In this document: positions 16,908 to 25,303 of the stretch, piece after piece
Layout of the letters: every line of letters starts with the position of its first letter
How positions within the stretch are numbered: the first letter of the stretch is position 1
DNA from: Levilactobacillus tujiorum
GTDB taxonomy: Bacteria; Bacillota; Bacilli; Lactobacillales; Lactobacillaceae
Length of the DNA stretch: 64,000 nt
Direction: 5' to 3'
Assembly (NCBI RefSeq): GCF_012641185.1
Contig: NZ_JAAXLK010000009.1
Coordinates: forward strand, 45,456-109,455
Program-made: the position numbers and the translations under genes
The notes under the pieces: generated by a model
Told to the model about the DNA's origin: nothing
The model's database searches: none
What the model saw: the letters and a program-made list of their open reading frames with translations, nothing else

Positions 16908-17324
16908 CGCAATTACTCCTTCTCTCCTACGCTGCTGTTGCTCCCCCAAACTAATTAGTCACTAGTTATTTAAATTTTTACGTTATTAAATGAGTTAACC
17001 ATAAATATTAGAATCGGTTTGTTTCATTAGCTTCCAATGATCAGCGACCGTGCTCGCCGCCACTGAATTAAATCAATTCTATAATGTTTACGGCCAATTA
17101 ACAATGCATTTTACCTAAATTTCAAAATTGTAAAATTTGCCATTTAATCGTCATCTCCCAGTACCCCATTTTCTGGATAATGGTCAACTAAACCCTTGCC
17201 TGTTCGTTCAGTGACTTGCCATTCATAATCGCAAACAGTTGGACTGAAAAACAATCCAGGTGATTTCACAAACTCCCTGCCAGAAATCTCAGCGAAGCGG
17301 TCGATTAGTTAAGCGCTATCATGG
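16908..17324. other. Divergent intergenic region oatA / add
   Basis: AT-rich region that must hold the promoters of oatA and add. I see no reading frame with a ribosome-binding site. CTAATTAGTCACTAGTTA close to oatA is partly palindromic, without a clear protein match. Confidence 0.4.
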
Positions 17325-17330
17325 TATAAT
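17322..17330 (+). promoter_or_regulatory. Extended -10 promoter of add
   Basis: TGGTATAAT is a consensus extended -10 box (TATAAT at 17325-17330), 36 bp before the start codon. No good -35 box lies 17 bp upstream, which fits an extended -10 promoter. Confidence 0.6.
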
Positions 17331-17366
17331 CAAAGGAAGCTACATATTCCAAAGGAGGACCTTGCC

Positions 17367-18407
17367 ATGACTCAAGTTAACCCTTTTACCGAAGACGCTG
17401 TTCGTCGTTACCCTAAAGTTGAGCTGCACTGTCACCTTGATGGGTCAATCTCACTGCCAGCCTTACGGAAGATGGCGGCCGTGACTGGTGCCGAATTGCC
17501 GGCTAGCGATGCGGCGCTGCGAAAATTAGTGTCCGCGCCCATCGACACCGTCAGTCTAATCGACTATTTAAAGCGATTCCAAATAGTCACCGATCTCATG
17601 CAAACGCCGGAACAATTGCGCATTGCCGGTTACAACATGGTTCAGACTGCGGCGGCAGATGGCCTCATTTACTTAGAAACACGTTTTGCCCCCGCCATCT
17701 TCACCGAAAAGGGGCTGTCCATTCGTGAAGCCATCGCTGCCACGTTGGACGGCTTACACGCGGGCTCACAGGAATTTGGCATCCCGGTCAACGCCATCAT
17801 CTGTGCCATGCGGGATCGGCCGTTAGACGAATGTATCACCGTCTTCCAGACCGCCGCTGAGTTCAAGGATCAGGGCGTGGTGGGTCTCGACTTTGCGGGC
17901 GATGAATATCACCATCCAACCCTCGACTTAGCTGATGCTGTTCGTGCTGGTCAAGCGACGGGATTACCATTTACAATTCACGCCGGCGAAGCGGGACCGG
18001 TCGATAACGTCGTAGTAGCCCTCACCTTGGGCGCTAAGCGAATCGGCCACGGCGTCCACATGAGTGGCTTTCCCGCAGCGATTGCCCAGACCAAGGAAGC
18101 TGGCGCAACGATTGAAATCTGCCCAACGAGTAATATTCAGACCAAGGCGGTTCAGTCCTGGGACGACTTCCCATTAGCGGAATTTCTCAGTGCCGGGCTA
18201 AAGGTCACCGTCAACACGGATGACCGGACCGTCTCTAACGTGACGTTGACCGATGAGTTCATCACGTTGCGGAAACACTTTGGCTTGGACTGGTCCCTCC
18301 TGGAACGCCTCACCCTCAATGCCATCGACGCCGCCTTCATTGACGACGATCAAAAAGAAACGTTGCGGGCCAAAGTCCTAGCCGCCCGCAACACCAGCCG
18401 CGTTTAA
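17367..18407 (+). CDS. add: Adenosine deaminase
   Basis: A 346-residue TIM-barrel enzyme that turns adenosine (or deoxyadenosine) into inosine in the cytosol for purine salvage. VELHCHLDGS near residue 18 supplies the two zinc-binding His, HAGEAGP near 204 the third His and catalytic Glu, RIGHGVHMSG near 223 the catalytic His, and VNTDDRTVS near 283 the zinc-binding Asp. NTDDR replaces the more frequent NTDDP, a small change at the end of that loop. AAAGGAGGACC precedes the ATG by 5 nt. It may belong to the adenine/adenosine deaminase-like subgroup, but the HxH and DD motifs are intact. Confidence 0.93.
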   Translation: MTQVNPFTEDAVRRYPKVELHCHLDGSISLPALRKMAAVTGAELPASDAALRKLVSAPIDTVSLIDYLKRFQIVTDLMQTPEQLRIAGYNMVQTAAADGLIYLETRFAPAIFTEKGLSIREAIAATLDGLHAGSQEFGIPVNAIICAMRDRPLDECITVFQTAAEFKDQGVVGLDFAGDEYHHPTLDLADAVRAGQATGLPFTIHAGEAGPVDNVVVALTLGAKRIGHGVHMSGFPAAIAQTKEAGATIEICPTSNIQTKAVQSWDDFPLAEFLSAGLKVTVNTDDRTVSNVTLTDEFITLRKHFGLDWSLLERLTLNAIDAAFIDDDQKETLRAKVLAARNTSRV

Positions 18408-18485
18408 CCCCGGCGTGTACCATGACTTTACGGTCGTGGTGCACTGGCTAAGTTAACGTAATTTTTAGCAAAAGGAAGTGTTCCC

Positions 18486-19310
18486 ATGTCCCAAGATTAT
18501 CCTTACCAAGATGCCTTCAACCGCGTCCTGCAACAGCGGGCCATGGCACAGGCCACCCAGGACGAGTATAACGCGACGTTGACCGACTTCTTTAAATACC
18601 TTGAAAACTTCAACCCCACTTATCAGCGAGAGCACCGGGTAAATCAACTCCAAACACCCGACGTTGAACAGTATTTAGGCATGTTGGTCGATGCCCGGCA
18701 GATTCAGAATCAGACCTACAATAAAGTGCTGTCCCACCTCAACGTCTATTTCAAATTTCTCTTCTCACACAGTTGGACGCCCTATCTCCCCACGCTGGAT
18801 CTCAAAAGTAAGCCGAAACAGGCCGCTCAACCCGTCAATTACCAGTGGGTCGATCAATTAGACAGTCTACTTGCCGATCCGCGACTACACGTCTACACCC
18901 GCCTGACCCTTTTGCTCATCGCCCACGGCTACCCGGTACAGGCTTTTCTAGCGCCTAACTTCACGGCAACGCTGGATACTCACGCCTGGAATGCGGCGGC
19001 CCAGCAATTTTTAACCGAGCTACACGCTTTCCTGGCTCCCCTGCAACAGCGATTTCAGTCCCAAGACTGGCTGCTCAAGCAACGCGCGGCCGCCGATCCC
19101 CACCTCACCTTGCCCGGACTGCATAAGTACCTGCGGCCTGACCAGGCGCTCGTAGGATTTTCGCTGAGTCCCACGGTGCTCTACCAAGGTTATCTCGTGA
19201 ACTATCTGCGCCGCCATCCCCAGTTATCCGACCGTGAAGCGATTGCGGCACTGCACCTTGAACCCGATTCCATTGACTATTATCGCCGTTTGGCCCGCCA
19301 CGCAGACTAA
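18486..19310 (+). CDS. Tyrosine-recombinase-like protein without catalytic residues
   Basis: A 274-residue protein. Residues 5-110 match the N-terminal SAM-like core-binding domain of phage-type integrases/XerC (ATQDEYNATLTDFFKYL, YNKVLSHLNVYFKFLFSHSW). The second half follows the recombinase fold only loosely. TRLTLLLIAHGYPVQAFL lies where active enzymes have TGLRVSEL, so the first catalytic Arg is replaced; no HxxR is present, and the end SIDYYRRLARHAD only resembles the region of the nucleophilic Tyr. I expect DNA binding without strand cleavage, or a different role. There are no attachment-site repeats or phage genes around it. AAAAGGAAG lies upstream of the ATG. It sits between add and a polysaccharide deacetylase. 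Confidence 0.7.
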   Translation: MSQDYPYQDAFNRVLQQRAMAQATQDEYNATLTDFFKYLENFNPTYQREHRVNQLQTPDVEQYLGMLVDARQIQNQTYNKVLSHLNVYFKFLFSHSWTPYLPTLDLKSKPKQAAQPVNYQWVDQLDSLLADPRLHVYTRLTLLLIAHGYPVQAFLAPNFTATLDTHAWNAAAQQFLTELHAFLAPLQQRFQSQDWLLKQRAAADPHLTLPGLHKYLRPDQALVGFSLSPTVLYQGYLVNYLRRHPQLSDREAIAALHLEPDSIDYYRRLARHAD

Positions 19311-19373
19311 TTACGTGCCTCAGAGCACTGAACCCCCTATACTAATCAGTAAACGAACAAACTTGGGGGAATC

Positions 19374-20231
19374 ATGATGAACAGAAAATGGGGATTATTT
19401 GGGGGCTGCCTACTGCTAATTGCTATCTTAGGGGGCGGCTTCTTATGGAGTCAATCACGGACAAGTAAGGTTAAGCAACCCACTCAAACGCACCGAGTCC
19501 AGCGCCAAGATACCTCATCCAAGCCCGTTACACAGCCGAAAGCCAAGCCGTGGATTAAGCTCAAACAACCGTTAAAGTTGCCCATTCTGATGTATCACAG
19601 CATTTCTAGTGGCAATCAGTTGCGCGTGCCGAAGAAGCAATTTGCCAGTGAGATGGCTTACCTGAAGCAGCATCACTACCGTACCCTCACCACGACCGAA
19701 GCCATCCGGGCGCTCACGACGAATTCAATTCCACAGAAGAAGGTCGTCTGGATTACCCTGGATGACGCCTACAAGGACAACCTGACGAATGGTCTGCCAG
19801 CACTGCAGGCGTACAAACTACACGCGACCATCAACGCCATCACGGGCTTCACGTACAAGCATAATCACCTTTCACTAGCTGAGATGAAACGGATGAAGGC
19901 TACGGGACGAGTCGACTTTGCAAGTCATACCGTGCAGCACCTGAATCTCGATGAACTCTCAGCGGCGCAACAGAAGAAGGAACTGGTCAACTCCAAGAAA
20001 TGGCTGGATCAAAAGCTTGATCAGCAGACTGACATGCTCTGTTATCCGGCCGGTCGGGCCAACGCCACAACGCATCGTTTAGCCAAGCAAAGCGGTTATA
20101 AGATTGCGTTGACCACTCAGGAAGGCTTCGCCACCATGAAGCAAGGCCGCTACAATCTGTCACGGCTCCGGATTACGCCGGGAATGACGACGGCCACCTT
20201 TGCGGATCTGATTGCGGTGACGAATCGCTAA
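19374..20231 (+). CDS. Membrane-anchored polysaccharide deacetylase
   Basis: A 285-residue protein with an N-terminal membrane anchor (residues 6-25, GLFGGCLLLIAILGGGFLW), a Lys/Gln/Thr-rich linker and a NodB-homology domain from about 65 on. LPILMYHSISSGN begins it, WITLDDAYKDN carries the paired Asp of motif 1, and FASHTVQHLNLDEL carries the HxxxH zinc site of motif 2; MLCYPAGRAN is motif 3. It removes N-acetyl groups from a surface polysaccharide or peptidoglycan outside the cell; the YHSIS type is nearest to IcaB/PgaB-like and YxkH-like enzymes. GGGGGAATC precedes the ATG pair. Together with OatA it suggests wall modification against lytic enzymes. Confidence 0.88.
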   Translation: MMNRKWGLFGGCLLLIAILGGGFLWSQSRTSKVKQPTQTHRVQRQDTSSKPVTQPKAKPWIKLKQPLKLPILMYHSISSGNQLRVPKKQFASEMAYLKQHHYRTLTTTEAIRALTTNSIPQKKVVWITLDDAYKDNLTNGLPALQAYKLHATINAITGFTYKHNHLSLAEMKRMKATGRVDFASHTVQHLNLDELSAAQQKKELVNSKKWLDQKLDQQTDMLCYPAGRANATTHRLAKQSGYKIALTTQEGFATMKQGRYNLSRLRITPGMTTATFADLIAVTNR

Positions 20232-20247
20232 TTTTAAATCATTGTAA

Positions 20248-20276
20248 GGCTGGGACAAGCGGTGCCCAGTCTTTTT
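20248..20276 (+). terminator. Terminator of the polysaccharide deacetylase gene
   Basis: GGCTGGG pairs with CCCAGTC (one G-U) and is followed by TTTTTG. Confidence 0.7.
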
Positions 20277-20326
20277 GTTTATCAACAAATATTAGCAATT
20301 TATGATACAAATGTAAGCGGTTCCTA

Positions 20327-20355
20327 TTGTGCTGTATCAACGTTCAGCGTACAAT
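20327..20355 (+). promoter_or_regulatory. Promoter of the 30-residue peptide gene
   Basis: TTGTGC at 20327-20332 and TACAAT at 20350-20355 are separated by 17 bp; transcription would begin about 35 nt before the start codon. Confidence 0.65.
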
Positions 20356-20397
20356 ATAGGTAACGAGATAGGTTCGGTCCACAAGGAGGTCTTGACA

Positions 20398-20490
20398 ATG
20401 GGGAGCGTCGCAACACTAGTGACCTGGTCATTCATGATTGTTTTAATCGGCGCAGAGATTGTGCGTGGAATCTTTATGTTTAAACGGTAA
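20398..20490 (+). CDS. Small single-span membrane peptide (30 residues)
   Basis: ATG at 20398 follows a textbook AAGGAGGTC by 8 nt. The peptide has one hydrophobic segment, TLVTWSFMIVLIGAEIVRGI, and ends MFKR, a positive tail that should stay inside. It has its own promoter (20327-20355) and its own terminator (20511-20537), so it is a complete small transcription unit. I do not recognise the family. Single-span peptides of this size in Gram-positive bacteria include small regulators of membrane enzymes and type I toxins; there is no sign here of an antisense antitoxin RNA, but it cannot be ruled out. Confidence 0.65.
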   Translation: MGSVATLVTWSFMIVLIGAEIVRGIFMFKR

Positions 20491-20510
20491 TCCAGATAAC
20501 CTACGAGTAC

Positions 20511-20537
20511 GGCCGGCCAGTTGTGGCGGCCTTTTTT
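20511..20537 (+). terminator. Terminator of the small peptide gene
   Basis: GGCCGGCCA pairs with TGGCGGCC (one bulge) around GTTG and is followed by TTTTTT. Confidence 0.8.
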
Positions 20538-20550
20538 GCTGTGTCAGAGT

Positions 20551-21153
20551 TTAAGCGTGCTCCGGCGCCCTGAAGTGCCCAACTTCAGCTTGAAAAATCA
20601 CCAGCCAGCTAACTACCGCCACGATGGCAAAGTCTTCGATCCATCCGGTCTGATGGTTAACCCACACCCAAATTAATCCGATAGTGGTAGCACCTGCAAT
20701 CAAGTATTCCCGCCAACACGTTTGCCGCCAGCGGGTATACTGATCGGCTTGACCTAACTTATCGGCAAAGTTATCTAGTCGGCTTAACATCTTATTATTG
20801 ATAATCGCCACGACGAGCAAAACGGTCACTGCTAAATTGAGATGATCAGCAAAAATGCAAGCCGGCGCCGCCATAAAATTAATCCACGACAGGTTACGAA
20901 TGGTCGGCTGAATCTCTTTTAAAACTTCCGGCTTGCGCAACGTATCCGTCATGCCTTTATCTTCTTTGAGCAATGTATCGAGTGACAAATGGTAAAAATC
21001 ACTTAACTCAATCAGGCTATCAATACTGGGATAACTATTCCCCGTTTCCCAGCTCGATACGGTCTGCCGTGAGACGTGCAAGACCTCTGCAACTGCTGAC
21101 TGTGTTAAATTTTGCTGTTGACGTGTTTGTTTCAATCGCTCCCCGAATTCCAT
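20551..21153 (-). CDS. XRE-family regulator with membrane C-terminal part (paralogue 1)
   Basis: A 200-residue protein. Residues 1-60 are a Cro/CI helix-turn-helix (RLKQTRQQQNLTQSAVAEVL, VSRQTVSSWETGNSYPSIDS). The remainder has hydrophobic segments near 95-115 and 150-195 (FMAAPACIFADHLNLAVTVLL, YLIAGATTIGLIWVWVNH, WIEDFAIVAVVSWLVIF), so the DNA-binding head is tied to the membrane. The ATG at 21153 follows GGAGGAGGCCC; upstream codons in frame lack a ribosome-binding site. The next gene is a paralogue with the same architecture, and both share an operator-like block. It probably senses a membrane signal and controls itself and perhaps its neighbour. Confidence 0.85.
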   Translation of the reverse strand: MEFGERLKQTRQQQNLTQSAVAEVLHVSRQTVSSWETGNSYPSIDSLIELSDFYHLSLDTLLKEDKGMTDTLRKPEVLKEIQPTIRNLSWINFMAAPACIFADHLNLAVTVLLVVAIINNKMLSRLDNFADKLGQADQYTRWRQTCWREYLIAGATTIGLIWVWVNHQTGWIEDFAIVAVVSWLVIFQAEVGHFRAPEHA

Positions 21154-21179
21154 GATGGGCCTCCTCCAATGATGCCCAT

Positions 21180-21235
21180 AGCATAGCAAATATCTTCAAA
21201 TCTGCCTAGCAAACGTTCTAAGCAATGTTGATTTG
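21180..21235 (-). promoter_or_regulatory. Shared 56-bp promoter/operator block, copy 1
   Basis: AGCATAGCAAAT and GCAATGTTGATTTG stand exactly 30 bp apart, and the same two blocks with the same spacing occur at 21919-21974 before the paralogous XRE gene. On the minus strand the right-hand block becomes ATTTGCTATGCT, whose TATGCT can serve as the -10 box. The middle 30 bp differ, as expected for conserved protein or polymerase contacts only. Confidence 0.65.
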
Positions 21236-21243
21236 CCGCGCTT

Positions 21244-21891
21244 TTAGTCCACTTTGTGGTTGGTTTTAGTCAGCTGTTCTTCCTGCGATCTGAGTCGCCC
21301 TAGCACCCGTCCCAACCACAGAAATAATAATGTCACCCAGCCCACCTGCGTGAGTAGGACTAAATTATTTTCCACAGTTGGTGACACCGACCACCACTGA
21401 GTTCCCAGTAAGGTGAGCGTCACCAAGATATTGCCCACCAAAGTTGGTAACCAGCCTTGACGCCACCGCCGTTCCCAAACCGGCTGTGTGCTGAGCCGTC
21501 CTTCGAATTTTTGTAGATAGAGAAAACCTGCCTGATTAGTCAAAACAGCCACAATTAAGATCCACTCACCGGCATTGGTCTGTAAAAAGAACGTCAACAG
21601 AATTAGAAACAAGAAGTTTAACCCGAGCATTACTTGACGGATCGGTCGTAAATTTTCCATGACTTCAGACTTCCGCAAATAGTCCAACATGCCAGTGTCT
21701 TCCTTAATTAAGATATCCAAGGATAACCCATACAGATTGCTAAGCGTCACTAAGCTGTCAATATCCGGATAGCTTTTCCCCGTCTCCCAACTTGAAATCG
21801 TCTGGCGCGAGACATTGACCTGTTCCGCCACCGCCTGCTGCGTTAGCTGATGGTCCGTTCTCGCTTGCTTTAGATTTTCTCCTAATGTCAT
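21244..21891 (-). CDS. XRE-family regulator with membrane C-terminal part (paralogue 2)
   Basis: A 215-residue paralogue of the gene after it. The helix-turn-helix is ENLKQARTDHQLTQQAVAEQ followed by NVSRQTISSWETGKSYPDID, then LSLDILIKEDTGMLDYLRKS, which is close to its neighbour. Four hydrophobic segments follow (VMLGLNFLFLILLTFFLQ, WILIVAVLTNQAGFLYL, LPTLVGNILVTLTLLG, LVLLTQVGWVTLLFLWLG). The ATG at 21891 has GGGAGG at 8 nt distance. The pair arose by tandem duplication. What they regulate outside themselves cannot be told. Confidence 0.85.
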   Translation of the reverse strand: MTLGENLKQARTDHQLTQQAVAEQVNVSRQTISSWETGKSYPDIDSLVTLSNLYGLSLDILIKEDTGMLDYLRKSEVMENLRPIRQVMLGLNFLFLILLTFFLQTNAGEWILIVAVLTNQAGFLYLQKFEGRLSTQPVWERRWRQGWLPTLVGNILVTLTLLGTQWWSVSPTVENNLVLLTQVGWVTLLFLWLGRVLGRLRSQEEQLTKTNHKVD

Positions 21892-21918
21892 TGTGTGCCT
21901 CCCACTCCTGATAGTATC

Positions 21919-21974
21919 AGCATAGCAAATGGGGCCAAATTTGTCGTGCTGAGATTGCTTGCAATGTTGATTTG
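21919..21974 (-). promoter_or_regulatory. Shared 56-bp promoter/operator block, copy 2
   Basis: Same AGCATAGCAAAT and GCAATGTTGATTTG blocks, 30 bp apart, as at 21180-21235. It ends 28 bp before the start of paralogue 2. Confidence 0.65.
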
Positions 21975-22335
21975 ACGGGATTAGTTTGCTCAATTATGTC
22001 GCCGATGGTTTCGCCAAACTACTCGTTCAATCTTAATAATTACCAAGCTAATAACCCCACAGTTTTTCCAGCTCACTGTCCTGATATCAACACTTTTGTA
22101 CAAAACTCTTTGTGGGTAGAGTTGTTTGACCCCCATGGCTTTTCAAGGTATGCTTGCTTTAACACTAAACCAGCAAAAGACTAGATTTTAGTAATAACTC
22201 GCAAAAACCTTCGCCTGGTTTTCTCCTACAATTACTAGCCATTTAAGAGGTCCAACATTCTAAATCGGATCACCTGAACCACCGTATACTGGACTGATAA
22301 CTTTATAAACACCAGCTCACTATCCTATTTTTCTG
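21975..22335. other. Intergenic stretch without a supported gene
   Basis: Low-G+C sequence between the XRE pair and a small membrane protein gene. A 70-codon open frame here has no ribosome-binding site and no recognisable protein pattern. TATACTGGACTGATAACTTTAT near 22285 could hold a promoter for the gene at 22350. Confidence 0.4.
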
Positions 22336-22349
22336 GGAGGTACTGTCCG

Positions 22350-22625
22350 ATGCTTCATTTGACCTTATGGCCAACCATCAGCTTAATGTTACTCGCCCTA
22401 GCAATGAGGTACATCATCTCAAGACTTGCCCAGACACATCAACGACTTAACAAATTCATCTCTGGCAGCTGGCCGCAATTCATCATTATTTTTATCTTAT
22501 CCGCCATTACTGTCATTTTAAATATCGACCAAGTCACCCCCACTTTTATATTTTGGTTGATCATCTTTAATATCGTCCTCGACGCTATCGTTTTCTGGTT
22601 AAACCTCCCCGAGAAACATAAATAG
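22350..22625 (+). CDS. Small membrane protein of unknown function
   Basis: A 91-residue protein with three hydrophobic segments: WPTISLMLLALAMRYIISRL, PQFIIIFILSAITVILNI and PTFIFWLIIFNIVLDAIVFW. GGGAGGTACTGTCCG gives a good ribosome-binding site for the ATG. I do not recognise the family. It is on the same strand as the large membrane protein at 22792, 166 bp away, with no evident terminator between them, so they may be linked. Nothing else indicates a role. Confidence 0.6.
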   Translation: MLHLTLWPTISLMLLALAMRYIISRLAQTHQRLNKFISGSWPQFIIIFILSAITVILNIDQVTPTFIFWLIIFNIVLDAIVFWLNLPEKHK

Positions 22626-22791
22626 TCCACATTCGTTCTCCTTTTCCCTTTAGCCACCTGCATAAATAGGGTAAACTAGAGAAGGTTACTATTTTTTACA
22701 TATATTGATGGGCGACGTTAATCGATTTTATCATTAGTCGCATCCCTCAATTTGGCTTCTTCTCTAGACATAATTGGAAAGGGTTTATCTC

Positions 22792-24516
22792 ATGTTACTA
22801 GTTGCTTTCTTCTGTACCCTGTCCGCCTTTATCATGGCGATCATGGGGGTTGTTCAACGACCACAACACCTGCGCATGCTGGCCGGTATCTATATCGTGT
22901 ACTACATCATCGCCATTGGTGTTGTCTTCGTCATTCTTCCTAGCAAGGCACTCTTCAGTCTGATCATTATGAACGTGATCAGCGGCGTGTTGTACCTGCC
23001 GTTTCTCGCCCTCAGCAGTCCCAACGTTGAAGTTGAGACGGGGTCTGGTGACAAACGCCCCCACGTTCGCAGTCGCAACAAAGGCCTGAACGTAGCCGCC
23101 GGTTTACTGGCCCTGCTGTTTGTGGTTAGTTTATTCGGTGCAGCCCAGACTAAGTTCGGCGTCAAACCGGTCTACAACTCGTTAAAAATCAAAACGATGA
23201 AGACTGCGCCGTTGCTGGATAAAAACGCTACGCCAATTGCGATCGCACCCAAGACCGTTCGGAATAAGATGAACAAGGCCATGAGTGCCGTGCCCAACAC
23301 GTCTTACTACAAGCTAGGGGCATTACAGACACAAGTGGTGAAAGGCAAGACCGTCTACATTGCCCCCGTCGAGTTCGATGGCTTCTGGCGCTGGCAACGG
23401 GCTAGACAGTCCCCCGGTTACTTCATGATCGATGCCACCAACGTGAACGCCGAACCTCATTTTATCAAGCAATCGATGAGATATACGCCTAGCGCCTATC
23501 TCTTTGAAGACGCACAACGGGTGATCTACAACCGGTTCCCTGGCTGGGTTCAAGAAGGCCAACCACAACTCGAAATCAAAGACAGTGGTGAACCTTACTT
23601 CATCCAAACTGTCTACAAGGCGCGCGGCGTCTCTAGCCGAATCAACTACAAGAGTCTGCACGTGGTCGTATTAAACGCCAAGACCGGGGATACCCAGCTC
23701 TACACGGCGGCTGGTGCACCGAAGTTCATCAACGAATCCATCGCTTCCTCAACCGCGGCCGAAATGAACGAAATCTTCGGCTGGTACGGTAACGGCTATT
23801 TCAACGCCCACTTCAATAAGACCGGCGTCAAGGACCCTAACAGCAACGGGACCGAAGATGGCGTTACACCGGTCGTGGATAAGCACGGCAATATTTCCTA
23901 CTTCAACGACTTCACGTCACCTAAGACCAGTGCGGACTCGACCATGGGTTACTCCATGATTAACGCCCGGACGGGAACACTGACCTACTACACCGGGAAA
24001 AACATCGGGGTGATGGACAGTGACGGTGCCAAGAAGATTGCCGAAAAGGAATACGTCGCGCAGAAATGGTCCGCAACGATGCCGATCATGTATAACATTG
24101 ACGGCACGCCAACTTGGGTCGTCTCATTGCTAGACTCCACCGGGGCCTTCCGAAGCTACGCCTACATCAAGGCCGCCGATCAAAGTGTGAAAGCTTACGC
24201 CACGACGGCTACTCAAGCCCTCGACCAATACCGGGTACAACTAGCCACGGTTGGGTCAACGGCTAGTTCCACCACGAACTCTAAGACCATTAAGCTCAAA
24301 GGGACCGTGGAACGGGTCGTCGTCATTCCTAATGGTGACAACCAAAACGTCCTATTTGCCGTTAAGGGAAATGATACCCTCTGGACGGTTGGGACGGCCG
24401 ACTACCCGAAGGCTGTCTTGATGAAGACCGGCGATCAGGTTAAACTGACGGGCCGTGTCAATGAATCGGCCAAGACTGGGACGGTTGAGTCTTACGTTAA
24501 CCAGACGTTTAAGTAG
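22792..24516 (+). CDS. Large membrane protein with extracellular domain, function unknown
   Basis: A 574-residue protein I cannot name. Three N-terminal helices (about 1-25, 32-52, 55-75), a basic loop DKRPHVRSRNKGLN, and a fourth helix near 95-115 (VAAGLLALLFVVSLFGAA) are followed by about 450 extracellular residues. That part contains two PepSY-like or Ig-like stretches (LHVVVLNAKTGDTQLYTAAG; MINARTGTLTYYTGKNIGVM with DGAKKIAEKEYVAQKW), then a Ser/Thr linker and a small OB-like end (KLKGTVERVVVIPNGDNQN). The motif pair NAKTGDTQLY/NARTGTLTYY suggests duplicated beta units. GAAAGGG lies 8 nt before the ATG at 22792; a TTG six codons earlier is less likely. It has its own terminator. A wall-assembly or protease-inhibitor role would be only a guess. 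Confidence 0.7.
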   Translation: MLLVAFFCTLSAFIMAIMGVVQRPQHLRMLAGIYIVYYIIAIGVVFVILPSKALFSLIIMNVISGVLYLPFLALSSPNVEVETGSGDKRPHVRSRNKGLNVAAGLLALLFVVSLFGAAQTKFGVKPVYNSLKIKTMKTAPLLDKNATPIAIAPKTVRNKMNKAMSAVPNTSYYKLGALQTQVVKGKTVYIAPVEFDGFWRWQRARQSPGYFMIDATNVNAEPHFIKQSMRYTPSAYLFEDAQRVIYNRFPGWVQEGQPQLEIKDSGEPYFIQTVYKARGVSSRINYKSLHVVVLNAKTGDTQLYTAAGAPKFINESIASSTAAEMNEIFGWYGNGYFNAHFNKTGVKDPNSNGTEDGVTPVVDKHGNISYFNDFTSPKTSADSTMGYSMINARTGTLTYYTGKNIGVMDSDGAKKIAEKEYVAQKWSATMPIMYNIDGTPTWVVSLLDSTGAFRSYAYIKAADQSVKAYATTATQALDQYRVQLATVGSTASSTTNSKTIKLKGTVERVVVIPNGDNQNVLFAVKGNDTLWTVGTADYPKAVLMKTGDQVKLTGRVNESAKTGTVESYVNQTFK

Positions 24517-24568
24517 GCTTACGCTTAGGTACTGGCTCTATCTGACGTACCTGTAACGATGTCTTTTA

Positions 24569-24607
24569 AAAACGGTGTCTCTCCAATGTAGGGGGGACAC
24601 CGTTTTT
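24569..24607 (+). terminator. Terminator of the 22792 gene
   Basis: AAAACGGTGTC pairs with GACACCGTTTTT. Confidence 0.9.
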
Positions 24608-24626
24608 ACGTTTCACCATAAACTGG

Positions 24627-24995
24627 TCACTTATTTGCGTGACGCCAATCGATAAACACATCATGTACAATAGCAACAAAGCACATGACGATACCACAGC
24701 AAAGTGCGCTTGCCACCCACCAAATCCAGTACAGCCATCCGGTTAAAAGGGTCGACACTGACCAAAAGAAAAGGAGGACGCCCCACCCTATGATCCCAAG
24801 AATAATGCTTGCGTAGACGCCATATTTTCCGGTCCATATTCTCTTAGGATATTTGATGGCGTAGGCAACTGACAATAGCGATATTACCAATATTATCGCT
24901 GTAATCAAGAGCCTAACCACTAGTGACCCGCGTAGACTAAGACCAAAAAATAGCGGTAAAAAGATACTGAGGAAAATAAGACTATAATTTTTCAT
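24627..24995 (-). CDS. Small four-helix membrane protein, unknown
   Basis: A 122-residue hydrophobic protein with segments YSLIFLSIFLPLFFGLSL, LVVRLLITAIILVISLLSVA, YGVYASIILGIIGWGVLLFF and IWWVASALCCGIVMCFVAIV. It ends VFIDWRHANK. The start is uncertain: the ATG at 24995 and a GTG four codons earlier both lack a good ribosome-binding site. No family match is recognised. It is flanked by genes on the opposite strand and by its own weak promoter region at 25008-25303. Confidence 0.5.
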   Translation of the reverse strand: MKNYSLIFLSIFLPLFFGLSLRGSLVVRLLITAIILVISLLSVAYAIKYPKRIWTGKYGVYASIILGIIGWGVLLFFWSVSTLLTGWLYWIWWVASALCCGIVMCFVAIVHDVFIDWRHANK

Positions 24996-25303
24996 TGATA
25001 AGATCACGACTTATAGTAACCACCTTTAAAGTGAAAGATTCGCCCGTACTTAAATCCCTTACTAGAGGCTTTAAAGACCACCACTTCGAACTTTAGAACA
25101 GGTCAGTTATTGAGTTCATGCTATATCTTCCAGTTAGAGTTAGTCAAGTTGTATCTGCACTATATTATATGAGAGCTGAACGTGACTAAATCGCAAACCT
25201 CTAACAATACATCAAAATAATCCCCGTCACCATTTGTTCCTGCCATTGACAGTCCACCACCTCACTCATAAAATTGATCATGTATTCTACAAGGAGGAGT
25301 TCC

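Noticed and set aside
18486..19310. Active integrase of a mobile island
   Set aside because: Catalytic residues are missing and there are no direct repeats, tRNA gene or cargo of foreign composition around it.
21972..22184. 70-codon open frame upstream of the small membrane protein
   Set aside because: No ribosome-binding site, no domain pattern, and its start overlaps the XRE operator block.
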